Shown: in pieces, positions 46,403-54,648 of the stretch
Position numbering within the stretch: position 1 is the stretch's first letter
Layout of the letters: each line of letters starts with the position of its first letter
Assembly (NCBI RefSeq): GCF_013407855.1
Contig: NZ_JACBZH010000001.1
Location: 1,922,001 to 1,986,000 of the forward strand
Direction: 5' to 3'
Origin: Actinopolymorpha rutila
GTDB lineage: Bacteria > Actinomycetota > Actinomycetes > Propionibacteriales > Actinopolymorphaceae
DNA length: 64,000 nucleotides
Program-made: the position numbers and the translations under genes
The notes under the pieces: generated by a model
The model's database searches: none
What the model was told of the DNA's origin: nothing
The model's input: only the letters and a program-made list of their open reading frames with translations

Positions 46403-47818
46403 ATGGCGCGCGGTGACGCCGGCCGGGCCGGCAGGGCCGCCAGGGCGGGTGGGGCTGCCAGTGCCGACAGAGCCGCTCAGGAGGCCTACGCCGAGGTGGA
46501 GCGGGCGCTGCTGCGCCGGCTGCCCGAGCACAAGTCGGTCGAAGGCCCCACCCTCGAGCGGATCCGGCTGCTGTGCGAGCTGCTGGGTGAGCCGCAGCAC
46601 GCCGCGCCGGTGATCCACCTGACCGGCACCAACGGCAAGACCTCCACCGCCCGGATGGTGGACTCGCTGCTGGCGGCGTTCGGTGTGCGAGCCGGTCGGC
46701 TGACCAGCCCGCACCTGGCCGAGATCCGGGAGCGGATCAGCCTGGCCGGCGAGCCGGTGTCCCCGGAGCGATTCGTGCAGGCCTACCACGAGGTGATGCC
46801 GTTCGTGGACCTCGCCGACCCGCGGCTGGACCGGCCGCTGTCGTTCTTCGAGATCGTCACCGCCATCGGGTTCGCCGTCTTCGCCGACGCCCCGGTGGAC
46901 GCGGCGGTGCTGGAGGTCGGGCTCGGCGGGCGGTTCGACGCCACCAACGTTGCCGACGGCCGGGTCGCGGTGGTGACCCCGGTGGCCGTCGACCACGCGC
47001 ACTACCTCGGCGACACGCCCGCGGAGATCGCCGGGGAGAAGGCCGGCATCATCAAGCCGGGTGCGGTCGCGGTGATCGCCCAGCAGGAGGTCGAGGTCGC
47101 GGAGGTGCTGATGCGCCGGGCCGCGGAGGTCGGCGCGACGTTGGCGCGGGAGGGCCTGGAGTTCGGTGTCGCCAACCGCGACCTCGCGGTCGGCGGGCAG
47201 CAACTCACGCTGCAGGGCCTGCACGGGACGTACGACGAGATCTTCCTGCCGCTGCACGGCGTCCACCAGGCACACAACGCCTCGGTGGCGCTGGCGGCGG
47301 TCGAGGCGTTCCTTGCCGGCGGGGTCACCGAGGGTGAGGGGCTGGACGCCGACCTGGTACGCGAGGGCTTCGCCAACGTCAGCTCGCCCGGGCGGCTGGA
47401 GGTCGTCCGCCGCAGCCCGACGGTGGTGCTGGACGCGGCGCACAACCCGCACGGTGCGACCGCGACCGCGGCGGCGGTCAGCGAGTCGTTCTCGTTCGAG
47501 CCGCTGGTCGGCGTGGTCGGGGTGATGGCGGACAAGGACGTCGAGGGTGTGCTCGAGGCGTTCGAGCCGGTGCTCAGCCGGATCGTGTGCACCCAGAACT
47601 CCACCGCGCGCGCCATGCCGGCCGCCGAACTCGCCGAGGTCGCGATGGACATCTTCGGCGAGGAACGCGTCGACCTCGCCCCGCGACTGGACGAGGCGCT
47701 GGACCTCGGTATGCGCCTGGCGGAGGAGCAGGCCAGCGCGCTCGGCTCGGGCGGCGTCCTGGTCACCGGCTCGGTCATCACCGCCGGCGAGGCCCGGGTC
47801 CTGCTCGGAGGACGGTGA
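46403..47818 (+). CDS. folC: Folylpolyglutamate synthase / dihydrofolate synthase
   Basis: Adds glutamate to dihydropteroate and folates. 471 residues. The Mur-ligase-like ATP loop VIHLTGTNGKTSTARM is at about 72-87, followed by SPHLAEIRERISLAGEP and the EVGLGGRFDATN motif, both signatures of FolC; the C-terminal VLDAAHNPHGA is present. GCAGGAG (46387-46393) lies 9 bases before ATG 46403. The first 30 residues are an Ala/Gly/Arg extension. It sits with DUF4233 and ndk, the normal actinobacterial order. Confidence 0.94.
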   Translation: MARGDAGRAGRAARAGGAASADRAAQEAYAEVERALLRRLPEHKSVEGPTLERIRLLCELLGEPQHAAPVIHLTGTNGKTSTARMVDSLLAAFGVRAGRLTSPHLAEIRERISLAGEPVSPERFVQAYHEVMPFVDLADPRLDRPLSFFEIVTAIGFAVFADAPVDAAVLEVGLGGRFDATNVADGRVAVVTPVAVDHAHYLGDTPAEIAGEKAGIIKPGAVAVIAQQEVEVAEVLMRRAAEVGATLAREGLEFGVANRDLAVGGQQLTLQGLHGTYDEIFLPLHGVHQAHNASVALAAVEAFLAGGVTEGEGLDADLVREGFANVSSPGRLEVVRRSPTVVLDAAHNPHGATATAAAVSESFSFEPLVGVVGVMADKDVEGVLEAFEPVLSRIVCTQNSTARAMPAAELAEVAMDIFGEERVDLAPRLDEALDLGMRLAEEQASALGSGGVLVTGSVITAGEARVLLGGR

Positions 47819-47822
47819 CGGC

Positions 47823-48155
47823 GTGCGATCGGTACTCGCGGCGATCCTCGTCTTCGAGGCGATCATCGTCGGCCTGGCCATCCCGGTGGCGGTCTCGATC
47901 GAGGATGTCAGCGGCGGCCGGGCCGGTGCGGTCGGCGGCGGGATCGCGGTCGCCTGCCTGGTCACGGCGGGCCTGCTGCGCTATCCCGCCGGGCGGGTGA
48001 TCGGGTCGGTGCTGCAGGTGGTGGCGATCGCGCTGGGAGTCGTCGTACCGCTGATGTTCTTCCTCGGCGCGATCTTCGCCGTGTTGTGGTTCGTCTGCCT
48101 CGTGCTCGACCGGCGCGTCGTCGCGCTCCGGGCCGAGCGGGACGGCACCGAGTGA
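47823..48155 (+). CDS. DUF4233 membrane protein
   Basis: 110 residues, four membrane helices: [23 protein letters not shown], the [17 protein letters not shown] region, [22 protein letters not shown] and [18 protein letters not shown]. The family is known mainly as a small membrane protein beside folC in actinomycetes; function unknown. GTG 47823 is 4 bases after the folC stop, with GGAGGACGG just before it. Confidence 0.88.
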   Translation: MRSVLAAILVFEAIIVGLAIPVAVSIEDVSGGRAGAVGGGIAVACLVTAGLLRYPAGRVIGSVLQVVAIALGVVVPLMFFLGAIFAVLWFVCLVLDRRVVALRAERDGTE

Positions 48156-48160
48156 CCGGT

Positions 48161-48166
48161 TACGCT
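48161..48166 (+). promoter_or_regulatory. Possible -10 box for ndk
   Basis: TACGCT just after the DUF4233 stop. A transcript starting about 48173 would include the 9-bp repeats before ndk as a leader. Confidence 0.35.
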
Positions 48167-48172
48167 GCGCAT

Positions 48173-48217
48173 CCTGTCCGTCGTGTCAGTCCTGTCAGCC
48201 CTGTCAGATCTGTCCGT
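48173..48217. repeat. Degenerate 9-bp tandem repeat in the ndk leader
   Basis: Five consecutive 9-base units of the type CCTGTC(A/C)GN: cctgtccgt, cgtgtcagt, cctgtcagc, cctgtcaga, tctgtccgt. It lies between DUF4233 and ndk and ends 53 bases before the ndk start. Confidence 0.6.
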
Positions 48218-48270
48218 CCTGCCGGGCCGGCGTCCCCCTGCGCCGGCCCCTCTCACCGCGAGGAGTACGC

Positions 48271-48681
48271 GTGTCCGAGCGCACCCTGGTCCTGATCAAG
48301 CCCGACGCCGTACGCCGTGGCCTGGTCGGCGAGATCCTGAGCCGCTACGAACGCAAGGGGCTCGCCCCGGTCACGCTCGAACTCCGCACCATCGACGGGG
48401 CGATGGCCGACGCCCACTACGCCGAGCACGTGGAGAAGGCCTTCTACCCGCCGCTGCGCGACTTCGTGACGAGTGGCCCGCTGGTCGCGGCCGTGCTGGA
48501 GGGTGACCAGGCGGTCGAGGTCGTCCGGCTGCTCAACGGCGCGACCGACGCGCGCAAGGCGGCCGCCGGAACCGTCCGCGGCGACCTCGCGCTGTCCAAC
48601 CGGGAGAACCTCGTGCACGGCTCGGACTCCCCGGAGTCGGCGGCCCGCGAGATCGCCCTCTGGTTCCCGAAGCTCGGCTGA
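48271..48681 (+). CDS. ndk: Nucleoside diphosphate kinase
   Basis: Transfers the gamma phosphate of ATP to other nucleoside diphosphates through a phosphohistidine. 136 residues, the standard bacterial length. The active-site His116 is in [12 protein letters not shown]; the N-terminal [21 protein letters not shown] and [21 protein letters not shown] are family-typical. GTG 48271 follows GCGAGGAG. It follows folC and DUF4233, as in other actinomycetes, but mreB does not follow here. Confidence 0.96.
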   Translation: MSERTLVLIKPDAVRRGLVGEILSRYERKGLAPVTLELRTIDGAMADAHYAEHVEKAFYPPLRDFVTSGPLVAAVLEGDQAVEVVRLLNGATDARKAAAGTVRGDLALSNRENLVHGSDSPESAAREIALWFPKLG

Positions 48682-48686
48682 CGGCA

Positions 48687-48720
48687 GGTCCGGGGGCGGA
48701 CCGCGCCGGCGCGTGCGGTC
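48687..48720. terminator. Hairpins between ndk and the convergent mntH
   Basis: GGTCCG-GGGG-CGGACC (48687-48702) directly after the ndk stop, overlapping a second stem GACCGC/GCGGTC (48699-48720). GC-rich with no T-run; plausible for terminating both convergent genes. Confidence 0.5.
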
Positions 48721-50077
48721 AGCCGGCCCCGGTGACGGTGAGCGCCACCAGCCCGAGGTTCAGCGCGGTCACCACGGTGGCGACGACCCCCGCGGCCGCC
48801 GTGGTGACCGGGTGGTTGGTGGCCTCGCCCATCAGGCTCCGCCGGGCCGTGAGGAGCACCAGCGGCACCACCGCGAACGGCACCCCGAACGACAGCACCA
48901 CCTGCGACAGCACCAGCGCCCGGGTGGGGTCGACACCGCCCCCGAGCAGCAGCAGGGCCGGCACCAGCGTCACCAGCCGCCGCACCAGCAGCGGGATCCG
49001 CCGGCGCAGCAGCCCGGCCATGATCATCGCGCCCGCGTAGCAGCCGACCGAGGTGGAGGCCAGCCCGGAGGCGAGCAGCCCCACCGCGAAGATCACCGCC
49101 AGCCCGCCGCCGAGCTGGTCCGCGATCGCGACGTACGCACCTTCCAGCCGGTCCGTGCCCGGAATCCCTCGCAGTGCCGTGGCGGCGGCCAGCAGCAGGC
49201 CGAGGTTGACGGTGCCGGCCAGCACCATCGCCACCAGCACGTCGACCCGGGTGACGGCGAGATAGCGCCGGACCACCCGGCCCGCTCGGCGGCGCACCCG
49301 AGCAGCAGTGGCGTCCGTTCCGGCAGAGCGCCGTCCCGCGGAGGCCCAGGCGGCCAGCCGTCGCGCGGTCGGCCCGTCGGCGGCCAGGCCGGAGTGCAGG
49401 TAGACCGCGTGTGGCATCAGCGTCGCGCCGAGCATCGCGGTCGCGAGAAGCACGCTGTCCAGACCGGCGAACCCCGGGACCAGCCCGGCGGCGACCTTGC
49501 CGGGCGCCGGGGGAGCCACCACCAGGCCGGCGAGGAAACCGACCGTCACGACCAGCAGGAACGAGCCGATGACGCGTTCGAACGGACGCCGGCCGAGCCG
49601 GTCGTGCACGGCCAGCACCGCCATCGACACCGTGCCGGTGACCAGCCCGCCGACCAGCAGCGGCAGGTCGAACAGCAACGCCAGCGCGATCGCCCCGCCC
49701 ACCACCTCGGCGAGGTCGGTGGCGATCGCGACCAACTCGGCCTGCAGCCAGTACGCCAGCCGGGCCGGCCGGGACAGCTCGTCCGCGACCAGCGCCGGTA
49801 GTGAACGCCCGGTGACCAGCCCCACCTTGGCGGAGAGGTACTGCACCAGACCGGCCATCAGGTTGGCGGCGACGATCACCCAGACCAGCAGGTAGCCGTA
49901 CTTCGCGCCGGCGGTGACGTTGGTGGCGACGTTGCCGGGGTCGACGTAGGCGACCGCAGCGACCATCGCCGGACCGAGCAGGGCCGCCCCCGAGCGCATC
50001 CGTACGCCCGGCCACGGCCCACCGGCCCGGCTGCTCGTGCCTTCCGTGCCCCCCGTACCCCCGATCGTGGTCGTCAT
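48719..50077 (-). CDS. mntH: Nramp-family divalent metal (Mn/Fe) transporter
   Basis: Proton-coupled import of Mn2+ or Fe2+. 452 residues with about 11 membrane helices. The metal-binding DPGN motif is at 46-49 (VAAVAYVDPGNVATN), and helix 6 carries MPHAVYLHSGL, with the Met and His expected at the metal site. An Ala/Arg-rich cytoplasmic loop (RRLAAWASAGRRSAGTDATAARVRRRAG) is longer than usual. ATG 50077 is 25 bases downstream of gltX on the same strand. No MntR site is visible by eye. Confidence 0.92.
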   Translation of the reverse strand: MTTTIGGTGGTEGTSSRAGGPWPGVRMRSGAALLGPAMVAAVAYVDPGNVATNVTAGAKYGYLLVWVIVAANLMAGLVQYLSAKVGLVTGRSLPALVADELSRPARLAYWLQAELVAIATDLAEVVGGAIALALLFDLPLLVGGLVTGTVSMAVLAVHDRLGRRPFERVIGSFLLVVTVGFLAGLVVAPPAPGKVAAGLVPGFAGLDSVLLATAMLGATLMPHAVYLHSGLAADGPTARRLAAWASAGRRSAGTDATAARVRRRAGRVVRRYLAVTRVDVLVAMVLAGTVNLGLLLAAATALRGIPGTDRLEGAYVAIADQLGGGLAVIFAVGLLASGLASTSVGCYAGAMIMAGLLRRRIPLLVRRLVTLVPALLLLGGGVDPTRALVLSQVVLSFGVPFAVVPLVLLTARRSLMGEATNHPVTTAAAGVVATVVTALNLGLVALTVTGAG

Positions 50078-50102
50078 CGGGGCGCCGTGGTCCGCCTCGG
50101 CC

Positions 50103-51758
50103 CTACGCCTGGTCGCCGGTCAGCGCGCGCACCCGCCGCAGCACCTCCGGCGCCCCCAGCGCCCGGGCGACCGAGAACAGGTCGGGGCTGCGGGTGGAGC
50201 CGGTGAGCGCCACCCGGATCACCTGTGAGGCCTCGCGGATGGAGCCGGGGAACGCGTCCGGGTCGCGCTTGTACTCCTTGGCGTTCTTGGCGAAGCCGTG
50301 CCGGGCGGCGAGGTCGCGGATCTGGCCGAACCACTCCTGCGCGTCGTCCAGCTCCTGATACCCGTCGGCGAACTCACCGGCCAGCGTCCGGACGATGGCC
50401 GGGTCCAGCCCGCCCAGCCGCTCGTCGCCCGGGTCGGAGACCAGGGCAAACAGCGCCGGGAAGAAGAAGCCGTAGACCGGCCGGAAGTCCGACCACCGGC
50501 GCAGGTCCTTGCGGGGGTTGTCCACCCCTTCGCGTTCGACGGCCAGTGCGCGCAGCGCGAGGTCGCGGTCCTGCGCCACGACGTCCACCAGCTCGGGGTC
50601 GTACGCCTTCGCCCACGCGGAGAGCTGGTCGAGGATCTCCTCCCCGGACAGGGTGGCGATGTGGTCGGCGCTGATGTCGGACAGCTTCACCACGTCGACC
50701 AGAGGACCCGCCACGCCGCAGTCGGCCAGCCGGATCGGTGCCGCCAGCGCCTCCGCCATCGGCAGGTCGGCGAGCCGGCCGTTGGCCAGGCCGCGCAGGT
50801 AGTACTGCGTGGCCGGCGCGGGGTAGCCCGCCTCCAGGAAGAAGTCGACCGACGCCTCGGGGTCCTTGCGCTTGGACAGCTTGCGCTTGCTGCCGCCGTC
50901 CTGCTTGTTCAGCGGCGCGATGTGGGCGTACTCCGGCACCTCGAAGCCCAGCGCCTCGAACAGCTGCAGGTGCAGCGGCACCGACGAGATCCACTCGTCG
51001 GCGCGGATCACCAGGTTGACCCGCATCAGGTGGTCGTCCACGGCGTGCGCGAAGTGGTACGTCGGCAGCCGCGGCTCCTGCGCGGAGGTCTTCAGGATCA
51101 CCACGTCGTTGCGGTTGGACTCGTGGGAGAGCTCGCCCCGGATGGCGTCGGTGAACCTGGTCCGGGCGCCGGGACGTGCCGGGGCGCGGAAGCGGACGAC
51201 GTACGGCGCGCCCTCGGCGAGCTTGGCCCGCACGGCGTCGGGCTCGGCGTCCCGCCAGATCGCCCAGCGACCGTAGTAGCCGGTCGGCAGCTTCGTCTTC
51301 TGCTGCGTGGCGGTGATCTGCGCCAGCTCTTCCTTGGTGGCGAAGCAGAGGTACGCCTTGTCCTGGCGCAGCAGCTCGCGCACGTAGCTGAGGTAGATGT
51401 GCGAACGCCGGGACTGGCGGTACGGGCCGTAGTCGCCGGGCAGGTCCTCGGCCTCGTCCGGCTTCACCGCGAAGTAGGCGAAGGCCCGGTCGAACTGCTC
51501 CAGCGCGCCCGGCATCTCACGTGCCTGGTCGGTGTCCTCGATCCGGAAGACGTAGCGGCCGCCGGACTCGTCGGCGACGGACCGGTCGATGATCGCGACG
51601 TAGAGAAGACCCAGGTGGGCCGACCCGGTGGGCGACGGACCGACCCGCGTCACCTTCGCGCCCTCGGGCAGCTGCCGGGGCGGGTACTGCTGTTCCCAGT
51701 ACGCCGGCTCGGGCAGGTCCGCGGGGAAGAGGGCGTCGATTTCGGCGCGGTCGAGCAT
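50103..51758 (-). CDS. gltX: Glutamyl-tRNA synthetase, clostridial-type
   Basis: 551 residues, class Ic. The HIGH-like motif lies in VGPSPTGSAHLG (39-50), and the KMSKS counterpart KLSKRK starts at about 293. Compared with the usual actinobacterial GltX of about 490 residues it is longer, starts with an extra YWEQQYPPRQLPEGAKVTR block, and carries an RNDVVILKTSAQEPRLPTYHFAHAVDDHL stretch, as in clostridial enzymes. ATG 51758 follows CGGAG. A TAGGGT -10 box lies about 50 bases upstream. It could be an additional GluRS; the normal gltX is not in this window. Confidence 0.9.
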   Translation of the reverse strand: MLDRAEIDALFPADLPEPAYWEQQYPPRQLPEGAKVTRVGPSPTGSAHLGLLYVAIIDRSVADESGGRYVFRIEDTDQAREMPGALEQFDRAFAYFAVKPDEAEDLPGDYGPYRQSRRSHIYLSYVRELLRQDKAYLCFATKEELAQITATQQKTKLPTGYYGRWAIWRDAEPDAVRAKLAEGAPYVVRFRAPARPGARTRFTDAIRGELSHESNRNDVVILKTSAQEPRLPTYHFAHAVDDHLMRVNLVIRADEWISSVPLHLQLFEALGFEVPEYAHIAPLNKQDGGSKRKLSKRKDPEASVDFFLEAGYPAPATQYYLRGLANGRLADLPMAEALAAPIRLADCGVAGPLVDVVKLSDISADHIATLSGEEILDQLSAWAKAYDPELVDVVAQDRDLALRALAVEREGVDNPRKDLRRWSDFRPVYGFFFPALFALVSDPGDERLGGLDPAIVRTLAGEFADGYQELDDAQEWFGQIRDLAARHGFAKNAKEYKRDPDAFPGSIREASQVIRVALTGSTRSPDLFSVARALGAPEVLRRVRALTGDQA

Positions 51759-51807
51759 CGCTGGTGATCTCCGTTGGCGACGACGTTGGGGTGGGATCGT
51801 TGCGTCG

Positions 51808-51813
51808 ACCCTA
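51808..51813 (-). promoter_or_regulatory. -10 box for gltX
   Basis: TAGGGT on the minus strand, about 50 bases before the gltX ATG, giving a short leader with a ribosome site rather than a leaderless transcript. Confidence 0.4.
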
Positions 51814-51853
51814 TGCGAGCACTGCCACCGGGCGACGACCGGTAGGCCGGTGA

Positions 51854-52834
51854 TCACCCGGGGGGCGGGTCACCGTGACGTGCGGCCAGCCGGGCGCCGT
51901 GGTCGCGCACAGCGGCCCGCAACGTCGCGGGCGCCAGGACGTCGACGTCGCAGTCCAGCCCGGCGACGAACGACACCAGCGGGCCCAGCTCGTTGGCGGC
52001 CACCCGCAGGATCGTCGACGGCGCCTTGTCCTCGCCCGGCTCGCCGTCGGGTTCCAGCACGCCGACGCTGGGCGGGAACCGCCGGCGGGCCTCCGCCAGG
52101 TCGAACGGAACCCGGAGCCGGGCCTGGATCGACCACGGTGCGAGGTTGGTCCCTTCAGACACCATGGCGACCGCGTCCGGAGGGTCGGTGTGCTCGTACC
52201 GCCGGCCGGTCAGCACCGGGTCCCGCACCCGGTCGACCCGGAACGTACGCCAGTCGGCGCGGTCCCGGTCGCGGGCCACGAGGTACCACCGGCGGCCGGT
52301 GTGCACGATGCGGTACGGCTCGACCGACCGCTCGCTGGCCCGTCCCTGGTGGTCGAGGTAGCCGAACCGCACTCCCTCCGTACGCCGGCACCCGGTGGCC
52401 AGGAGGACCAGGACGTCGGCGTCCACCCGGGGGAGTTCCGGCCCGGGCAGCTGCACGGTGCTCGCCCGGACGGCGCTGACGCGTTCCCGCAGCCTGACCG
52501 GCAGCACCTGGTCGAGTTTCGCGAGTGCGGCGACCGCGGCGTCGGCCACGCCGGACACGGCGGTGGTCGCGGCGACGCCGAGCCCGACCGCGATGGCCAC
52601 CGCCTCGTCGTCGTCCAGCAGGAGCGGAGGCAGCCGGCCGGCGGCGCCGAGGCGGTACCCGCCATGCGTACCCAGGTCGGCTCGTACGGGGTAGTCGAGG
52701 GAGCGCAGCCGGGTGACGTCGCGACGGACCGTACGCGGAGTCACGCCGAGGCGTTCGGACAGCTCCTCGCCAGGCCAGTGCGGGCGGGCCTGCAGGAGGG
52801 AGAGCAGCCGGAGAAGGCGCGCGGCGGTATCCAT
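51854..52834 (-). CDS. YafY-type regulator with HTH and WYL domain
   Basis: About 326 residues. The winged helix (LSERLGVTPRTVRRDVTRLRSLDYPVRA) is at about 25-55, and the WYL domain includes RFGYLDHQGRASERSVEPYRIVHTGRRWYLVARD at about 160-195. Four in-frame ATG codons (52861, 52852, 52843, 52834) occur at 9-base intervals in a tandem repeat; the last is chosen because GGAGG lies 11 bases before it, but any could serve. It ends about 95 bases upstream of gltX and is oriented the same way. Divergent from the DUF2461-like gene. Confidence 0.85.
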   Translation of the reverse strand: MDTAARLLRLLSLLQARPHWPGEELSERLGVTPRTVRRDVTRLRSLDYPVRADLGTHGGYRLGAAGRLPPLLLDDDEAVAIAVGLGVAATTAVSGVADAAVAALAKLDQVLPVRLRERVSAVRASTVQLPGPELPRVDADVLVLLATGCRRTEGVRFGYLDHQGRASERSVEPYRIVHTGRRWYLVARDRDRADWRTFRVDRVRDPVLTGRRYEHTDPPDAVAMVSEGTNLAPWSIQARLRVPFDLAEARRRFPPSVGVLEPDGEPGEDKAPSTILRVAANELGPLVSFVAGLDCDVDVLAPATLRAAVRDHGARLAARHGDPPPG

Positions 52835-52861
52835 GACGTCCATGACCTCCATGACCTCCAT
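52834..52861 (-). repeat. 9-bp tandem repeat carrying repeated start codons and ribosome sites
   Basis: ATGGAGGTC ATGGAGGTC ATGGACGTC ATG on the minus strand. Each unit has an in-frame ATG, and two carry GGAGG. Copy number changes would alter the number of starts without shifting the frame. Confidence 0.75.
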
Positions 52862-52999
52862 GACCCGGCGATTCTTCCGCGCGCGCTCGCCGGGGGCCAG
52901 ACCTCGGCGACGGATCGGCGGCCACCACCGGTTGTCGGTGGGCGGTGGCATGCTCCGCACACCCTCATCCGCGATCCCGCATCCGCCCGGGAGGCCCCC

Positions 53000-53692
53000 G
53001 TGGGACGACCTTCGAACCAACCCGCGAACCACACCGACGAACGTCGCTGCACCGGCTGGCCTGAGGAGGCGTTCGACGTGCTGCTGCGGCTGGACGGCGA
53101 CCCGACTCTGGCCGAGCGCGAACGACATCGGCGCGACCGTGAGCGGCTGGTCCGCAAGCCGATGATCGAGTTGCTGGGGGAGGTCGCCGATGCCGACGAG
53201 GCCTACGACGACTTCCACGTGTGGGGCTTCGCCAAGATGCTGTGGCCGTGGCAGCGGCAGTGCGGCATGGTCCGGGTCGCACCCAACGTCGAGCTGGGGC
53301 TGTGGTTCGATCTCGACGGCCTGGCCGTTCAGTGTTCGTGGTGGTACGCACCGGGGGAGCAGATCGAGCGCTACCGGGCCTCGGTCGCCGGGGACGCCGG
53401 TGCGGAGCTGGCGGAGATCGTCGACGGACTGGCCGCGGACGGGTACGACATCGCCGGTGACCTGCTCAAGCGGGTGCCCCGCGGCTACGCGCCGGACCAT
53501 CCCCGGGCGGAGCTGCTGCGCCACCGGACGTTGACCGCCGCCCGTCCGGTCGGTGGCGAGGCATGGCTGCAGACGCCGGAGGTGGTCGACCGGGTGCTCG
53601 CGGAGTTCGCCGCGCTGCGTCCGCTGACCTCGTGGTTCGCCGAGAATGCCGGACCGGAACTGTCCGCCACCGGGGCTAGCGTTCGGCCATGA
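53000..53692 (+). CDS. DUF2461-like protein
   Basis: 230 residues. The order of conserved segments matches the DUF2461/TIGR02453 family: TGWPEEAFDVLLRLDGDPTLAERERHRRDRERLVRKPM near the N-terminus, a central NVELGLWFDLDG strand pair, YAPGEQIERYRASVAG, LLKRVPRGYAPDHPRAELLRHRTLTA, and a C-terminal ELRPLTSWF-like LRPLTSWFAENAG. Biochemical role unknown. GTG 53000 has GGGAGG 5 bases upstream. Its stop overlaps the DinB-ankyrin start, although that gene also has its own promoter. The family call rests on memory of motif order. Confidence 0.65.
   Translation: MGRPSNQPANHTDERRCTGWPEEAFDVLLRLDGDPTLAERERHRRDRERLVRKPMIELLGEVADADEAYDDFHVWGFAKMLWPWQRQCGMVRVAPNVELGLWFDLDGLAVQCSWWYAPGEQIERYRASVAGDAGAELAEIVDGLAADGYDIAGDLLKRVPRGYAPDHPRAELLRHRTLTAARPVGGEAWLQTPEVVDRVLAEFAALRPLTSWFAENAGPELSATGASVRP
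53677..53682 (+). promoter_or_regulatory. -10 box of a leaderless promoter for the DinB-ankyrin gene
   Basis: TAGCGT inside the end of the preceding gene, 6 bases before ATG 53689. The DinB gene may thus be transcribed on its own as well as by read-through. Confidence 0.4.
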
Positions 53693-54648
53693 CCAGCCCG
53701 ACGAACCCCCCGACCGGCTCCTGCGCCGACCCCGCGACGAGCAGTTCGATGAGGGCACACCTGCTCGACCTCTCCGACTTCGCCTGGCAGCGACTCCACC
53801 GCCGGCTCGGTGGCCTCGCCGACGAGGAATACCTCTGGGAGCCGGTGCCCGATGCCTGGACGGTGAGACCGACCGGAGACGGCGCGTACGCCGCCGACGG
53901 GTCGGCCATGCCCACGCAGCCGGCGCCGTTCACCACGCTGGCCTGGCGGATCGCCCACGTGACCGACGTTCTCGGCGCCGAGCGGACCGCCACCTGGCTC
54001 GGGCTGCCGGTCGGGCCGGACGAGGAGCCTGACCGGCCGCAAGGCACCGCCGACGCGGGTGTCGCCGCCCTCGAACGCGCGCACGCGATCTGGCGCCGAC
54101 GGCTCGCCGCGGTGACCGGCGAGGCGCTGTCCCGGCCGATGGGCCAGATCGCGGGCCCCTTCGCCGACTCCGATGGTGCGGCGTTCGCGCTGCACATCCT
54201 GGACGAGCTGATCCACCACGGTGCTGAGATCGGGGTCGTCCGCGACCTGTACCAACACCAGCGCCCGCACGACCCGTTCGCCGACGCGTGCCTGCGCGGC
54301 GACCAAGCCGAGGCGGAGCGGCTGCGCGCCCAGGATCCGGGCGTGGTCGAACGCCTCGGCGCGGACGACCCCGGCATCGTGTCCCGGGCCGCCTCGCGCC
54401 AACGCTGGGACGCCGTGCGCCTCCTCGTCGACCTCGGGTTCGGCGTGGACGCGCCCGAGAGTTCGTCCGCGCCGTCCCCGCTCCACTACGCGGCCGGAGC
54501 CGGCGCGCTCGACGTGGTGCGGCTCCTCGTCGAGCACGGCGCCGACCTGGACCGTGCCGACCCGACCTTCGCGGCTACCCCGCTCGGCTGGGCCGAGCAC
54601 TTCGGGCAGGCGGAGTCGGCGGCCTACCTCACGGCTGCGCGTCGGTGA
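53689..54648 (+). CDS. DinB-like domain fused to ankyrin repeats
   Basis: 319 residues. Residues about 20-190 form a four-helix DinB/YfiT-like domain (MRAHLLDLSDFAWQRLHRRLGG, the His in TLAWRIAHVTDVLG, and ALHILDELIHHGAEIGVVRDLY), whose three His form a metal site in relatives. Residues about 198-319 carry ankyrin-type repeats (PSPLHYAAGAGALDVVRLLVEHGADLDRADP; ATPLGWAEHFGQAESAAYL). The pairing suggests a metal-dependent enzyme with a protein-binding arm; substrate unknown. ATG 53689 overlaps the upstream stop. Its last 20 bases overlap the convergent sulfatase gene. Confidence 0.88.
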   Translation: MTSPTNPPTGSCADPATSSSMRAHLLDLSDFAWQRLHRRLGGLADEEYLWEPVPDAWTVRPTGDGAYAADGSAMPTQPAPFTTLAWRIAHVTDVLGAERTATWLGLPVGPDEEPDRPQGTADAGVAALERAHAIWRRRLAAVTGEALSRPMGQIAGPFADSDGAAFALHILDELIHHGAEIGVVRDLYQHQRPHDPFADACLRGDQAEAERLRAQDPGVVERLGADDPGIVSRAASRQRWDAVRLLVDLGFGVDAPESSSAPSPLHYAAGAGALDVVRLLVEHGADLDRADPTFAATPLGWAEHFGQAESAAYLTAARR

